From Apostichopus japonicus (taxonomy: Eukaryota > Echinodermata > Holothuroidea > Aspidochirotida > Stichopodidae), in NCBI RefSeq assembly GCF_037975245.1, contig NC_092576.1, forward strand, positions 22,629,611-22,693,610: a DNA stretch of 64,000 nt, given 5' to 3'. A program made the position numbers and the translations under genes. The notes under the pieces were generated by a model. That model searched no databases and had not been told where the DNA came from. It was given only the letters and a program-made list of their open reading frames with translations. Shown one piece after another: positions 1-13,050 of this stretch; position 1 is the stretch's first letter, and each line of letters starts with the position of its first letter.

Positions 1-424
1 AGAACTGTCGTATAATAAAAGGTATCAATTTGCGAAATTTACGAAAACCGTCGTATAAGCGAATATATCAACCCTAAGCGCCAAAAAATGTGGCTTGGAT
101 ATTATTTACGTAATGACTTAATTGTATACCAACGATATCGTGTGAGGTAAGAAAATGATAATAATAATAATATTAATAATAACTTCCAGCTTGCACACAT
201 TTACAATGTGAATGTTTGCGAATGTTAGGGAATATAATGTAAAAGAGGAAAAGATTACCATAAATAGCATACCTATGTAGGAGTTCTAAATTAAATAATG
301 CTCACACAACTGAAAACGTGATCATATTAATTCAACAACACAGCAGTGACAAACGTACGAAACGAATTCAGGAACACACCAATTACTGTAGACCAACATG
401 GAGTACTTGATTTTTAAATAATCG

Positions 425-514
<90 letters not shown>

Positions 515-1132
515 TATATTTATATTTATATATACATATATATATTTATTTACTTATATATATTTATATCTTCAACATTCAACAGTAATCTCGAACATGC
601 GATCGCCCACAGTTTTGCGTAACCTCGTGCAACGGAATCAAATATCAAGGACGTGAGCGTAAGGGTTTACATACAATATTGAATGCTGATTTTAATTGAT
701 GCTGATTTTAATAAATACATCGATCGTTCAAATGATTAGTTACCAATACAAATGTATGTCTTATTTGAGATATCTCATTGATACCTAAAACCGATATAAA
801 CAGGTCAACTCCATCCTTTACCTTGAACAAAAAGTTAGTCTAACTATAGACTTATACTGCTAAAATGACATAAACATAGCATTAAAGCACAGTGCCACTA
901 TAGCCATTAGGAATGTAACATATCCATTCGAAACAAATAAACAGATTAAAGCAGAGGAGAGCAGAATATGTCGTTTTTATATAAAACAAAAATCAATTAT
1001 GTTTTATATGTGATTAACTTTCTTTTAAAGTGCTTTTCATACAACACCGGTTCAACAAAATCAAATACGCATTAAAGTGTTCTTTTCTGCTGATCATTCG
1101 AACCTTGTAGCTAAATTTGTGATCCTCTAACG
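1..1132. other. Gene-free AT-rich stretch
   Basis: I see no coding exon or RNA gene here. The only distinct feature is the long (TA)n tract listed separately. Confidence 0.6.
427..511. repeat. (TA)n microsatellite
   Basis: About 85 bp of uninterrupted TA dinucleotides, followed by degenerate TATATTTA-type sequence to about 570. Confidence 0.97.
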
Positions 1133-1190
1133 CATAGGCGTAGGAGCCTTATTTGCATGCCCCCCCCCCCCCCCGCGTTCTACGCCTATG
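1133..1190. mobile_element. 58-bp miniature hAT-like remnant
   Basis: The ends are perfect inverted repeats (CATAGGCGTAG at 1133 and CTACGCCTATG ending at 1190). They are flanked by near-identical 8-bp direct repeats, CTCTAACG (1125-1132) and CCCTAACG (1191-1198). An 8-bp duplication is the hAT hallmark. The interior is mostly a C tract. It could be an extreme internal deletion derivative, or a chance foldback. Confidence 0.6.
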
Positions 1191-1198
1191 CCCTAACG

Positions 1199-3480
1199 AT
1201 ATGACCACCAGGTTCATACACTAACAACGAACGTTAATTCATACTTTCTACTAAATAGCTAATAAAAACACGTTTTGCAAAAAAAATATCACATTTGATA
1301 AGATTTCTAATTTGTTAGTGACGTCACATGTAACCATCAAAGAAAAGGATAGAACATGACCTAGTCCCATGATTGTATTCATCTTACTAAACATAAGATA
1401 TTCATCAATATGAGAAAAACTCGTCATTTTAAAATCTTGTTTTATTCCGATCATGATTTTATAAGATGTTAATAACAAAATAATGGACTTTGTAGCTTGA
1501 GTTTTTTTCTAAACTTTGAAACGTCATTACCACGCACTGATTAATAAAACTAGAACTCCCCACCCCCCCCCCCCATTATATTAGCAACTATTATTCACAA
1601 ATATTTTTTCTGTGTTCGTTTAAAGGACATTAAAACATAAAATAGCAAAAATACTTGAACATGCAATCTAGAGAACCAGAATGTTATAATGTTGTTACCT
1701 GTATTACAGATTTGAACATGTAAATATATTCATTTTTTCATATCAGCAATATCTACATTGGTAATATGTCTTACAGCAAATGTTATACAAAGGTGTTATG
1801 TAGTCTACATAATAAACGCCAGTCCTGTACTGCTACATTCAGTGCTACCGTATGCCTTCCTACATATATCCTTTCCACTAAAATGAAACCAAACACTTAT
1901 TCGAACATCTGGTCAAGTATGTCTTATCCTTGAATTCTTTGTAGAAGTAAGAACTTAAGCAATATTTTTCTTCGAAACTCTGACAAACACTTGAGTAAAC
2001 TGAAATTAAGCACAAACGACATTGTCTGATAAGAGATGATGAATACAAAAGTATGAATAAGCAGGGAACAATAAGTATAGATGTTAACACCTATCAGTTT
2101 CAGTTCGATACAAAAATCACGGAATTCTTCAGCGAAAACAGACTTAAAATGATCAATAATTAACCACATTCAGCAAAAGCAATTTAAAAATAGGCAATGA
2201 AAGAGTGAATTATGTAAACGTCAGTGATTCGATACAGCGTCTCGGTGATGTAATTATCGCTCCCATTTTCTTTACACAAAATACACGTGTACTCGCTGTT
2301 TGCGTTTCATAGTGTCCCATGTTTCAAAAGAGGCGGGCTAATGTTTTTATTTTATTTTGCCTTTGTACACATAAGCAGCTACACCTTGAGTATCAAAAAC
2401 AATAGCTCGCGCACAATCGCTGGGTCACTAATTTATGTTTAGTGCGGAATGTAATGGTGTAGTCAATGGTAGATGTAAATGCAAAAAAGTTGTAACTTCA
2501 GATGGAACGAAATCGTTACATAAAGTACTTATGTAATGGTAGAATAAATCGCTGGCCTGTTTGAAATAGATGTTGATCAATTTTTATAACACGATTTCAA
2601 TCCGGATTTATATCTGAACAGATTCTAGTCTTCAGCGAATGTCTTTCTTTTTGTCTAGTGATGTTCATATCTCAATTATTAAATAAGGGGTTATCAGCTA
2701 ACGCATCACACACATTCCAACTTTCAAAATTTAGGTTAGTAGTATGTTTCAAATATTTGCTACACTCATTAAGATCGTTGGTCTCTTTTTATTAGCAAAA
2801 GTAGTTCCAGGCAATATAATGATCGTCTTTCGTTTCATATCAATCCAGATTGGTTTAATTAAACCCTTTCCTGGTAGTATCTCCAAAGCGTAGTTTTGGC
2901 TATGGTAGTGCAATAACCTACAACCAACTGATACCATTGCCAACACTTTGACGTTCTCTTACATGTTGCGTAATAATGAGGTTATTAATTCCGTTACTAA
3001 CCTAGAAATCAGAATTAAAACACTACATTACTCATTATTTGATGGACGTTTGTTGAAATAAGACAAACTCCCCTTTGTGTTGAATGAGCCTTTACTCGTA
3101 GCCACCAGTAAGTTGGCTTAAAGTTGGTGGATAAGCCGAAAGTTTCCATAGTTAACTTCTTAATCAAAATGCACCCATCAATAGTTCGGAACAATATCCC
3201 ATGAAATTAGTCTCCACCGAGTCTCTAATTTGAATGATCGTTAACGGCCACAGTCGCAAAATATGAAATAAGTAATCGACTGGGGATGGTATCATAAAGA
3301 CTTTTATTAACTAACAGCTGTTTATATTTTTTTAATTATTCATCAGTATTCCACGGGAGCTAAACAAGGGCGTATACTGGATGATCATGACTACCAAAAC
3401 TCTCGCAAATTTTAAAACCCTCGTGATCCTTAATTTAAATTAAACTGACCAAATTCTGTGATTTCCAAACGAACAGTTCC
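1199..3480. other. Gene-free stretch, possible decayed repeat copy
   Basis: No convincing exon. Sequence around 1970-2110 weakly resembles 20,950-21,060 (same order of short words around a GATAAACACTT-like motif), so this may be an older, very diverged copy of the unit duplicated at 13-24 kb. A C tract lies at about 1562-1574. Confidence 0.4.
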
Positions 3481-4480
3481 CGTGTAAATCATGTCTATTT
3501 CTAACATGAGTTTACTTTAAAATTCGTTCAATTTCATTGAAAGAAGAAATGGTCGAATCAATACCGGAGACCACACATCCGTCAAAGCAAATAGTATTTA
3601 CTAAGTTTAATGATTATTTGAATATTTGTTATAACATCGATTTGGAAGAGCTTAACAAAGTATTCACAAATATAACATACAATATTAGTATTCACAAATA
3701 TAATACAAATACAGCAGATGTGGATGAAATCCTTAATTCTTCTTTTTATGCAACAAAGACATGGATAGAAACATGCAGTAAGTCATTAATTAACCATGGA
3801 CAACTATATCATTTTACTTAAAAAATAACAAAGCTATGAATTGGTGACATATTTGATTCCATTCTCCCAGCGAGGGGGGGGGGGGGATCGTGGCATCACC
3901 TCTTCACGTATAATGGGTAAACAAATTTGTCATTAATACTTTTTAGATTGTTTAAATGAAGTTGAAAGTTGACACACATCTTGCTAGAAATAGATAGTGT
4001 TACAATCCTTTAACTGATAGTCCATATGTTAGCTACTATACAACAACTTCAGATATCTACTAGATCTCATTATAACCGTCGGCCAGTAGCAATTACTTAA
4101 TTCATCAGAACTAAACTGAATGCATTATCGAACCCTAAGTTAATTATTCATTATCCATGGTCTTAAAGTTAATGTATTTGCAACTTCGATAAATCCTTCC
4201 ACAAAACGAAAATAAAACACAAAGGATTTTGTTAACATTAGACAACAACTCAAAGTATGAAACAGAAAGGGCGCAATCATCTCATATTGAAAAATTTTGT
4301 TTCGTTCTGACAAGTTAAAAAATTCAACGACGAATTCAACGAGTGAAATCAAATATACAAATTTGTTCAGTGAAAATAATTTTAGACATCTTTGGAAGTT
4401 ATACTGGTATTATGTATATACCAGGGAGTTGATTGAATATCATGAGTGGTATATGAATCTAAATAATTTATAACTTATGA
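3480..4480 (+). repeat. Diverged third copy of the 13-24 kb duplicated unit
   Basis: The order of shared words matches the two better copies. ACCGGAGACCACACATCCGT at 3560 matches 13,078. The segment after the G tract at 3874 (CATCACCTCTTCACG) matches 13,240 and 20,420. The segment 4030-4360 matches 14,880-15,130 and 20,830-21,080. An open frame at 3537-3821 lies in it but has no recognisable domain and is not kept open in the other copies. Confidence 0.55.
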
Positions 4481-4606
4481 ATTTTGATAGACAGCAGATA
4501 TATTCTTATTTACAATATATCAACACCCTGTCTCCTTAATCGTTAGAGCAGTAAACCCACCCTTGCAATAATCTTGTGAACAAGATCAATACTATAAACT
4601 ACTCAT

Positions 4607-4646
4607 GTGTTTACGGTTGCTGTGTCGCCATAGCAACCGTAAACAC
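4607..4646. repeat. Hairpin at PLE 5' end
   Basis: GTGTTTACGGTTGCT (4607-4621) and AGCAACCGTAAACAC (4632-4646) are exact reverse complements around a 10-nt loop. The right arm lies inside the 32-bp direct repeat shared with 7003-7034. Confidence 0.9.
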
Positions 4647-4899
4647 ACACGCCTGAAGCCGAGATAGCCTATGTTGTTCAGTTGCCTGATGATCGGTGCG
4701 CGAGCCGTACCCGTGAAACTCCGAGTAGCAGTATGATGATAGTTTAGTTAGGTATATTATGTGATATTCTAGCTCCGCCTTGGCATAGAGCACTCTTTGT
4801 GAATATTGGCTACCATTATATGTGATATTATTGGACTCCCTGATTCCAGGTCGAGCACTCTTGAACAATATTTACTCAGAATACTAACCGTATATGATC

Positions 4900-7035
4900 A
4901 TGGACTCGTTCAACATGGACTACTCGAGTAAGAACATACCGTTGCCCTCGTGTAGGGAATATACGAAACGGCTCTTGGAGAAAGTTGAAAGTGTGATAAA
5001 AACGTATGCGATGGAAAGCTTTCTTCTTCCCGAACTCAGACACCGACACAGATGACACTAGCAGTAGAGACGAACCCAACAGTGAAGATTTTTATGGATT
5101 TAAGTCCAAGCGAGCACCCCCACAAATTGAAGAAGTGATAGGATTCGAACGAGACATGCTGGACATAGTGGAAAACATCAAGTTTCCAAAAGTAAACGAC
5201 GACTTCCAAGCAACGCTCACAGTGGACGTGAAGAAAATCAACTCCTCCAAAAGAATCTTCATCCCAGCAGACAAGACAAGGAACTTCTACGAGATGGACA
5301 AACCGAAATATGAGAAGTTACTCTCGGAGAACATAACCCAAAAAGACAAGACCACGGACAGCAAAACAGTCCAAGACATTAAGCAAGAATGCGCAAACAT
5401 CTCTGAGAAACTGCACAGTAGCGACAGAATACCCAACACAGCCGTACGACCTGCCTTTGTCACTGTCAAGGACCACAAAGAGAACTTCCCGAACAGTGTA
5501 ACATGTAGACTCATCAACCCCACGAAAGCCGAAATAGGGAGAGCAAGCAAGAAAATCCTTGACAGGGTAAATACCGACATCCGACGTAAAACAGAATTGA
5601 ACCAATGGAGAAACACCTCATCTGTCCTCAAATTGTTCACAGAGCTCCCAGAAAATCCATTGTTTGTTTTCCTTGTTTTCGACATAGTGGACTTCTACCC
5701 CTCAATCACTGAAGATCTCCTCAACAAATCTCTAGCCTGGGCCAAGAAGTACAGCCCCATCCGCAAAATTGACCACGAAACAATAATTCATGCGATAAGA
5801 TCAGTACTGTACGACCATGATGGCAAACCCTGGGTGAAGAGAGATACCACAAAGGAATTTGACGTAACTATGGGGGCTTACGACGGCGCAGAAATATGTG
5901 AGTTGGTAGGCCTTCACATACTACACCAACTAGAAGCGAAGTTAGAGATGGCCAGCGTCGGTCTTTACAGAGATGACGGCCTAGCCGTCATGCGAGGTTA
6001 CTCTGGCAGACAGGCAGACCGCACCCGCAAAGAGCTAGTCAAGATTTTCCAGGCACATGGACTTAACATCACGTCCCAGACGAACCTAAAGTCGACGAAC
6101 TTCCTTGACACAACCCTGGACCTAGAATCTGGAACCCACAAACCATACAGGAAGCCCAACGATGAGCCGCTATACATACATGTCAAATCTAACCACCCAC
6201 CATCACCAAACACATCCCTACAGCCATTGAAAAGAGGATCAGGGAACTCTCGTCGAATGAGAGAGTATTCAGCATGGCAGCACCGCCTTACAACGCAGCG
6301 CTACAGAAAAGCGGATACGAACGGACCATCTCATACGACGACGGGGGCGCACCAACAACACCCAAGAAAAAAAGAAAGAACCGCCAGAGGAAGATCACGT
6401 GGTTCAACCCACCGTTTAGTAGGAACGTGGAAACCAACGTGGGGTCACAGTTCCTCAAGCTCATAGATAGGCACTTTCCACGTGAGAGCAAGCTGAGGAA
6501 GATCTTCAACAGAAACACCATGAAAGTGAGCTACTGTTGCATGAAAAACGTGGATTCCATCATCAAGTCCCACAACGCCAGAATAATGCGGCAAAACAAC
6601 ACAACAACAAACGCCACCAAAACTAGCAACTGTAGGGATAAAGGAGCCTGCCCCCTGCATGGAGAGTGCTTAGCCGACTCAATTGTGTACGAAGCTACCG
6701 TCACTTCCGGTTCCGACTCGCGGTAATACGTTGGGCTCACCGGGGGTGACTTTAAATATAGGTACCGCAACCACACGAAGTCGTTTCGCAACAAAAAATA
6801 TGAAAAGGAGACAGAACTATCCAAGCATATCTGAGCACTGAAAAGCAAGGGGAGAGACTACACTATTGAATGGAACATATTGAAGAAATCCGACACACAC
6901 CAACGCGAATCAGGATCATGCAATCTATGCATGGAAGAGAAGCTGGCCATAATACAATCGAAAGACAGATGCATCAACAAAAGAACAGAGCTGTTATCGC
7001 ACTGTCGCCATAGCAACCGTAAACACACACGCCTC
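4900..7035 (+). pseudogene. PLE reverse transcriptase / GIY-YIG endonuclease, broken
   Basis: The likely start is ATG 4900 (MDSFNMDYSSKNIPLP). An extra A in the A run near 4996-5001 shifts the frame, and the main open frame then runs 5006-6466. RT signatures visible: RPAFVTVKDHKENFPNS, FDIVDFYPSI (motif A with catalytic Asp), TMGAYDGAEICELVG (motif B), YRDDG (motif C, two catalytic Asp) and FLDTTL. Near 6195-6215 the frame shifts again; coding continues at 6216-6725 with a cysteine cluster (CPLHGEC) leading into the GIY-YIG region. Stops interrupt it at 6724 (TAA just before YVGLTGG) and 6831 (TGA in the HI*ALK segment). The conserved tail CNLCMEEKL...ELLSHCRH ends near 7010. In this family the RT copies RNA at a chromosomal nick made by the GIY-YIG domain. 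This copy cannot make a full protein. Confidence 0.9.
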
Positions 7036-7075
7036 CACGACCGGTTTCGTCCTTTTGGGACTCCTCAGGCGAAGG
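7032..7075 (-). ncRNA. Hammerhead ribozyme motif, type I, minimal helix III
   Basis: Read on the minus strand: helix I arm CCTTCGC (7075-7069), core CTGAGGA (7068-7062), helix II GTCC/GGAC with loop CAAAA, core GAAA (7048-7045), tiny helix III around CCGG, cleavage triplet GTC, then helix I arm GTGGAGG (7038-7032), which pairs with the first arm using G-U wobbles. Predicted cleavage lies between 7039 and 7038. Just upstream on the same strand is a tRNA B-box-like GGTTCGATTCC. The orientation is opposite to the PLE reading frame. PLE-linked hammerheads with very short helix III are known; catalysis by this copy is inference. Confidence 0.85.
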
Positions 7076-7113
7076 TGGGAATCGAACCCCGGATCTGGTG
7101 TGTTATTCTTTAT

Positions 7114-7114
<1 letters not shown>

Positions 7115-7151
<37 letters not shown>

Positions 7152-7198
7152 TAAACACTAAATCCTACCTTCGACATCTGTAAAAGTTAATATTTGGT

Positions 7199-7268
<70 letters not shown>

Positions 7269-7269
7269 C

Positions 7270-7326
<57 letters not shown>
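7115..7326. repeat. (TA)n microsatellite cluster
   Basis: Three TA tracts (about 7115-7149, 7201-7254 and 7280-7326) separated by short unique sequence. The first abuts the PLE tail, as expected if the element inserted into, or ends in, TA repeats. Confidence 0.9.
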
Positions 7327-7329
<3 letters not shown>

Positions 7330-8039
7330 CGCATGGTGACATAAAAAACATCCACTACTTACAGGACACTCATACTTGTAACGGAATTAATGAAATATAA
7401 CTATGAATAAAGAATACTTTTGTTACCGCGTCAGCATATATAGATCGCAATGTACTTATTTAATGCATATCAAAGCGTGGGTCTATAACAAGTCATTTTT
7501 CATATGTATTTGCGTGAGTTAAAGTCGTTATTATTATCAGACCGAATGTATTCAAGCTTTATGTGCAGGTTCCAAGTCAACAATCAATTGTACGAAACGA
7601 AAGTAAACACAACTAATCATATACGATACCAAATGCAAAGAAGGAATATGAACAAGTCAGATATAGGGATAGATAATGAGCTGCTAGCAGTTTTCAATTC
7701 GGTCAAATTTCTTTGAGTAGAGAATAATGCTGTTAAACATGCTCACCAACTTTTGTAGATCGAAAAGATTACAGCGATACTGTCGTCAACCAAGTATACG
7801 GTTGCTTAGTTACCTCTGATTCTGAGTGTTGTTGAACGACTGGACTTCAATGGCACCATTACCGAAAAAAAAGGAAGAAAAAGAGTAAAAGATCAACCAT
7901 CCATTTGAGAGCAATACCCCCGTATTTAATTATATTTATATTTAGGTTTACAGTTTTGTTCAGGGCCAAGGCCCTCTCACACGACTTCACAACTTAACCC
8001 TGGTCATTGGTAACTTTTCACACCTACACACCAAAGTGT

Positions 8040-8240
8040 GCACAATTCAATCAATGTCTCCTGGGGCACCACAGTGCACCACAACCACGTGTTCCCACGG
8101 GGGACTTCCCATATGGTGCAGCCACAAACCGACGCACGCAACTATATTTACAAGTTACTCCGCAAGTCCCCATTTATATACCTGGGTGAAGAGAGGCAAT
8201 GGAGATGAAGCGCCTTGCCTAAGGACAAAATTCAAAAATA
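8040..8240 (+). repeat. Dispersed-repeat-like segment
   Basis: This segment is GC-richer than its flanks and includes ACCTGGGTGAAGAGAGGCAA and GCGCCTTGCCTAAGGAC. From memory this resembles a word pattern found in many copies in marine animal genomes. No reading frame here looks like a protein domain. The family assignment is unproven. Confidence 0.35.
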
Positions 8241-8289
8241 TGGTAAGAAAAGTATGTTATACTAAGCAACATTACGATATCTAGATATC

Positions 8290-11200
8290 TAATTACATTT
8301 TCGCTTTATACTAACTTTAGTTTTATGATAATGGCGTTCCTTGGCTTTACATGTGTCATTGAAGCATGCTGAATTTTGTGTTATGTTACAATGTAAACTC
8401 TGTGTATATTACATATGTCTAACTAAATTTGTCATCTACAGCGTCTCCTAATTTGTCGTTAGATAATGAAGATCATCAGTACAAGGGCACCGACCGAAGA
8501 AACAATACACATGAATAATGACAAACATTTTCTCTAACTTGTTTTGCAAATAGTAGAACAGTTGTAAAAATGTTCATTACTTGATACCAAAGTAAGTTGA
8601 ATAAATCGAAGAACTTCTTTGCATTGAACTCTCTCATATTTAAGCTCCAGTGCGAACAAATATCATACATATACAAAAAGATATACGGTTAGCTAACATG
8701 GTTAGTGAGACATCGTATCATAGGTATTTGAAAATTAGATATGTAAATAACCACCAAAAATGAACTTAATAATGGTATATCGAAAAGACCAATGTAAAAG
8801 TGCCCAAGATCCCAAGTTGAAAAACAGAAGCAAACATAAAAACATGACTGCTACATCACACTGTTTGTATTCGGTTTATTACCTTTGTTATTGCTTAATT
8901 TGGCATTTCAAATGGTATACAAATAAACGTAAACCGTTGTGTTACCAAGCACGATTTGCTTCCTGTGATTTGTTTCAAAATGAATTAGTCTATTAAGGAC
9001 CACGTGTTAAGGAATAGGGAGTTGTTGCTTTCACGAGATGATCTTGTCTTCCGGATGCCAAACATGGAGTCCTGATATCTAACATAATGATTTGATGACG
9101 TTTGTATTGAAATATTTCTATCCAGATGAGAAAATAAGTGGGCATGTCTATGTCATCCGGCCGAGTAGCCGTTCTTTTTTAGCGCTAAACACAACACATC
9201 GGTGTGCAACTGAGACCCTGAGTTGATATTAAAGGCTTGGTAGTGTAAAAACGGTTCTAATATATTTTAATTAATTGATTTCCTAAAGCTAAAACAACAA
9301 CGATCAAAATGAATAGCGTTGCTGTTTGTGTTGCCATGTATTTATTTCATCTTATTTATGTATATGTAACAACATATTTAGATAAGTAAACGACAATGTT
9401 GTCACCGCTAATGGAATATCAGTTTAAAAGCTAACTTATCGTCTTCTGTAAAGCTAATGTGTTAATATGTCGCTGAGCTAAAACCATACCTTGATCGTAT
9501 ATAACATAACTAAATACTAACAAAGGGAAAGTTGTTTCCAGTTTACATTACATATTACACGTTATAGTTATAGAAAACTTAATAAAACGAAACTATGTGA
9601 CACAAAGTGTACGTGTACTGGCGCATGAATTCGTATTCAATTGGTCAGTCCATGAAACTGCTTTACGTTTTATTTATTTTACATTTTAAAATAGTGAAGG
9701 TTAAAAATGAGACTCATTTCTAGTAAAAACATGATATTCTGGTATAAAATCGTCGTTACCTTTTAGCTTGTAATCAAAGCTAAGAATATAAGTATATAGC
9801 CTAAGTAACCTCATATATTAAAAGCAATACAATCAGCATGGTTGGATTACAGGTATGTGCTGCGATAATAAAGTCACTCCGTCAATAATATGTGTAGTAG
9901 AAAATACACACAATTTTCATTTGCACACTTCACGACAAACGTATTTAAGACAAAACTCTGTTTTCCCAACAACTAAGCGCCGTAATTGTAATTGTGTTCA
10001 GATCTAAAGAAGATTCAGCATTTGTAAAATATGCTTTCTTCTAAAATGCTGACATTTGACATTGATACAATTGCTGCTGACTATTATTCAATCATAAAAT
10101 AACTTTAGAACGAGATATTCGAAAAATGTTAGTTTTAGTTAATATCGACACACTCTCAGAAGAGGTATCATAGCCTGATACATGGTATTTACAGTATCTT
10201 AGTATAAGACTAACGTAATTGATAATACATCAAATTACATAATACTATTGTAATGAAACAGTAGTACAGAATAGGATACCAGTGACAGATTGTTATACTA
10301 AATTTAAAGGAGACTATCTAAAGTTTTCATTATTGAAATGTAGGATACATTTAGTGAATATTTGGAATGTATTTTTACATTACAAGAGTAATATCGGTCT
10401 AAAATAGCTTTTTTCTTCCTATTTCAAATAACCCAGGCTTACCTAAAATACTTTTACCTTAACAGTCTAATGAAAACTAGAAATGTCATTGTCGTAAATT
10501 GGTCTTAAAAATATCATAAGAAAAAAACCTTTGTAATAATCTATGCTAACAAATATTTACAAAACTTACACCAGAGATGAATTCCCCATATAGTGCATGT
10601 ATTATTTTCGTGAGTTCCTCATAAATCGAAATTCCAGGTATTTTTCTTAAATCTTAATTTTTTACCTCAACTAAGAGTGAACAGTTGCGAAAGCTGCTCA
10701 ACACAGAATATCGCTCAGCAGTAGAATATTACAGGATGAATTAATTGGACAAACAATAGTCTGATGACAGATCTAACTGGAGAAAAAGATTATCTGACTT
10801 GATTAAACAAATTATAAAGTCACACAATCCTAGATCAAACTGTGAACTAGCAGCTTTGGTAAATCGATTATTTTTATCATAAAATTTGTTGGTAAACATT
10901 CTCCTTTCCTTTTTTTCTGGGGGGGGGGGGGGTTTGTTCTCCTTATTTTCCTTTGACATTTTTAAGTTAAAGTTAAATCAAGCTATAATAGTTTTCTTTC
11001 GATTTAATAAATATGCAACTTTGTTTTTCGTGATAAATATTTTGGAAGTAGTATACGGGCAATCAACATCATATACAGTGACAATCAGACTGTATGAAGT
11101 AAAATATGTGGGTAATACAATAAAGCATCCAATAACCTAAACTCACGTTTGCATAAGTATTTGCTTAAAAATTAATTCTTCTAATCAGTCTCCATCGAAG

Positions 11201-13050
11201 TATCTTTTCTGTGCACACATTAATGTAATTCATCTAATATGTCTGCATTTCAGCAGCATTGTGACTGATGACATATTGTTGACTTTCTGCCTAAGTAGGC
11301 CTAGGCAATACATATGATAATGAAAGGTTGTGATTGATTTTCGTCACTCTTATGGCTGCCTCTTTCGTTTTAGCAGTTTATTGCCAAGTATTAATGTAAT
11401 ACCACAACACACATTGCATTGAAAACCAAGGTCAAAGTCCTGCTTTGACGATTGCAGTACAGTCATTAGGGAAATATTCAACCCATATTAATCAGTGACA
11501 AGATAAAACTTCTGATATGGAGGTTGTAGCATCCAGAATTAGATGAAATATCATTTAAAAACCAGTGTAAGTGTATTTCCATTCTGAAATACATTTTATA
11601 CATACTGAATCTTAAATTTTATTTTCTAAGAACAACATGAAGGCATGTTATACAGTGACCGAAATAGCGCACAGCAGTTACGAACACCTATCAATACTAG
11701 AATTCTTAACAGTTCACGTTTCCATATTATTTAATTACAGAATATTTCTTTTAAGTCAGTTAGTCTGTTAGTCAAAGTCATTATTGTCTACACATGAAAG
11801 TAACCCCACAGATATGTTACGTTACCTCAGCAAGATAACACACGTAATTTTTCATTATATGAAATATATAAACACACAAATATAAAGAAATACTAATTTG
11901 CCTTTTTTTTTCGTTATTTCCATTTCATTTAGCAGAGTCTGTTCAAAGTATCTAATTCGAGATCCGGCGTTAGTATTAACAATTGATATAAATTTGGTTA
12001 GCATCTTGTTTAACTTCTTTCATGAGGCCAAATCTGTCACCAAAGCAGAACTAGCATTGTTCAATATATGTGGCAGGTGCTTACCAGCTTAATAAACCCA
12101 TTTGATCGTTTCCTTTGAACAGAGCAAAATATGCCGTATAATATATGTTGTCAGGATGAAACATTTGACAATGTCTATCACGAGAGAAAGGTTAGCATCC
12201 TATGTCTATTAGTTTCTTTCATATTCATTTTAAGAAAACGGTGACTTGCTTCCCTTCTTATAAGAATTTCAATACTAAACAAAATTCTCTGAGTTAGGTT
12301 TCTTTGGTAATAACAACAGACGCCACATACATATTCCCATTTACTCAATACGCACTGCACATACACGTTAGAATAGTTTATCAGCAGCTTGTATGTTAAC
12401 GAAGGAGAATAGAAAGAACACGATGAAAATTTTATCAGAGGTCTAGGTTGAGTTAAGCCAACATTAAATTCGTTGCTTATATTAGAAGTTTATTGTCATT
12501 GAGCAAATAGGTTTACCACTTATTCTTATAATGAAGGTGAAAGTCCACATCTGCGATTAATACTGTGTGTACGTATACGTGACACGTTTAATTTCACAAT
12601 CTGCAACACAAAACTCAAACTGGTAAATCACATGACTAGAAGGTCTACACTACAACTATCATATAAACTCATTTTTTTGTTTCTTCTTAGCACACGGTAC
12701 TAGACGTAAATTGCCATATATGTGGCCTGAAAATATTACAGATTAAGGGGGTACTATGGGTCGATGACAGAAGAAATTCTCTGTGAAAAGAGCGGAGCTC
12801 TTAGAATGGTTTTCACCAATACAATGAAGAATATTAAACGCATTGTATCTCTCCCGCTGAAGGTGTTCGACGGTAAGCGGTCGTCAGTAAAAGAAGGAGA
12901 GGTACTTGAGATATATATCGTATAAACTTCTGTTTAATCCACTCCCGTTAAGCTGACTAAACTCCCCGAATCTTGCATGGCCAGCTCTAATGTTAATCAT
13001 GTTCATTCATAACATGCAGTAAAAGTTAATTTCAACTGCAGTTAATATAA
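8290..13050. other. Gene-free stretch
   Basis: AT-rich throughout. I found no exon with a recognisable domain, no RNA gene and no clear transposon ends. A 14-base G tract lies near 10,919-10,932. The short open frames here are what AT-rich DNA gives by chance. Confidence 0.5.

Larger units (their letters stand above)
4607..7149 (+). mobile_element. Penelope-like retroelement (PLE), decayed
   Basis: The body encodes a PLE-type reverse transcriptase followed by a GIY-YIG-like endonuclease region. A 32-bp direct repeat occurs near both ends (4623-4654 and 7003-7034, starting TGTCGCCATAGC), resembling the short pseudo-LTR arrangement known in PLEs. The left copy is folded: 4607-4621 and 4632-4646 are perfect 15-bp inverted repeats with a 10-nt loop. 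The right end runs through an antisense hammerhead and the tail CTGGTGTGTTATTCTTTAT into a (TA)n tract. The boundaries are inferred. Confidence 0.85.

Noticed and set aside
10757-10780. CTGATGA word as another hammerhead (also 11,264, 26,302 and 33,590)
   Set aside because: No paired helix II followed by GAAA in any of these places.
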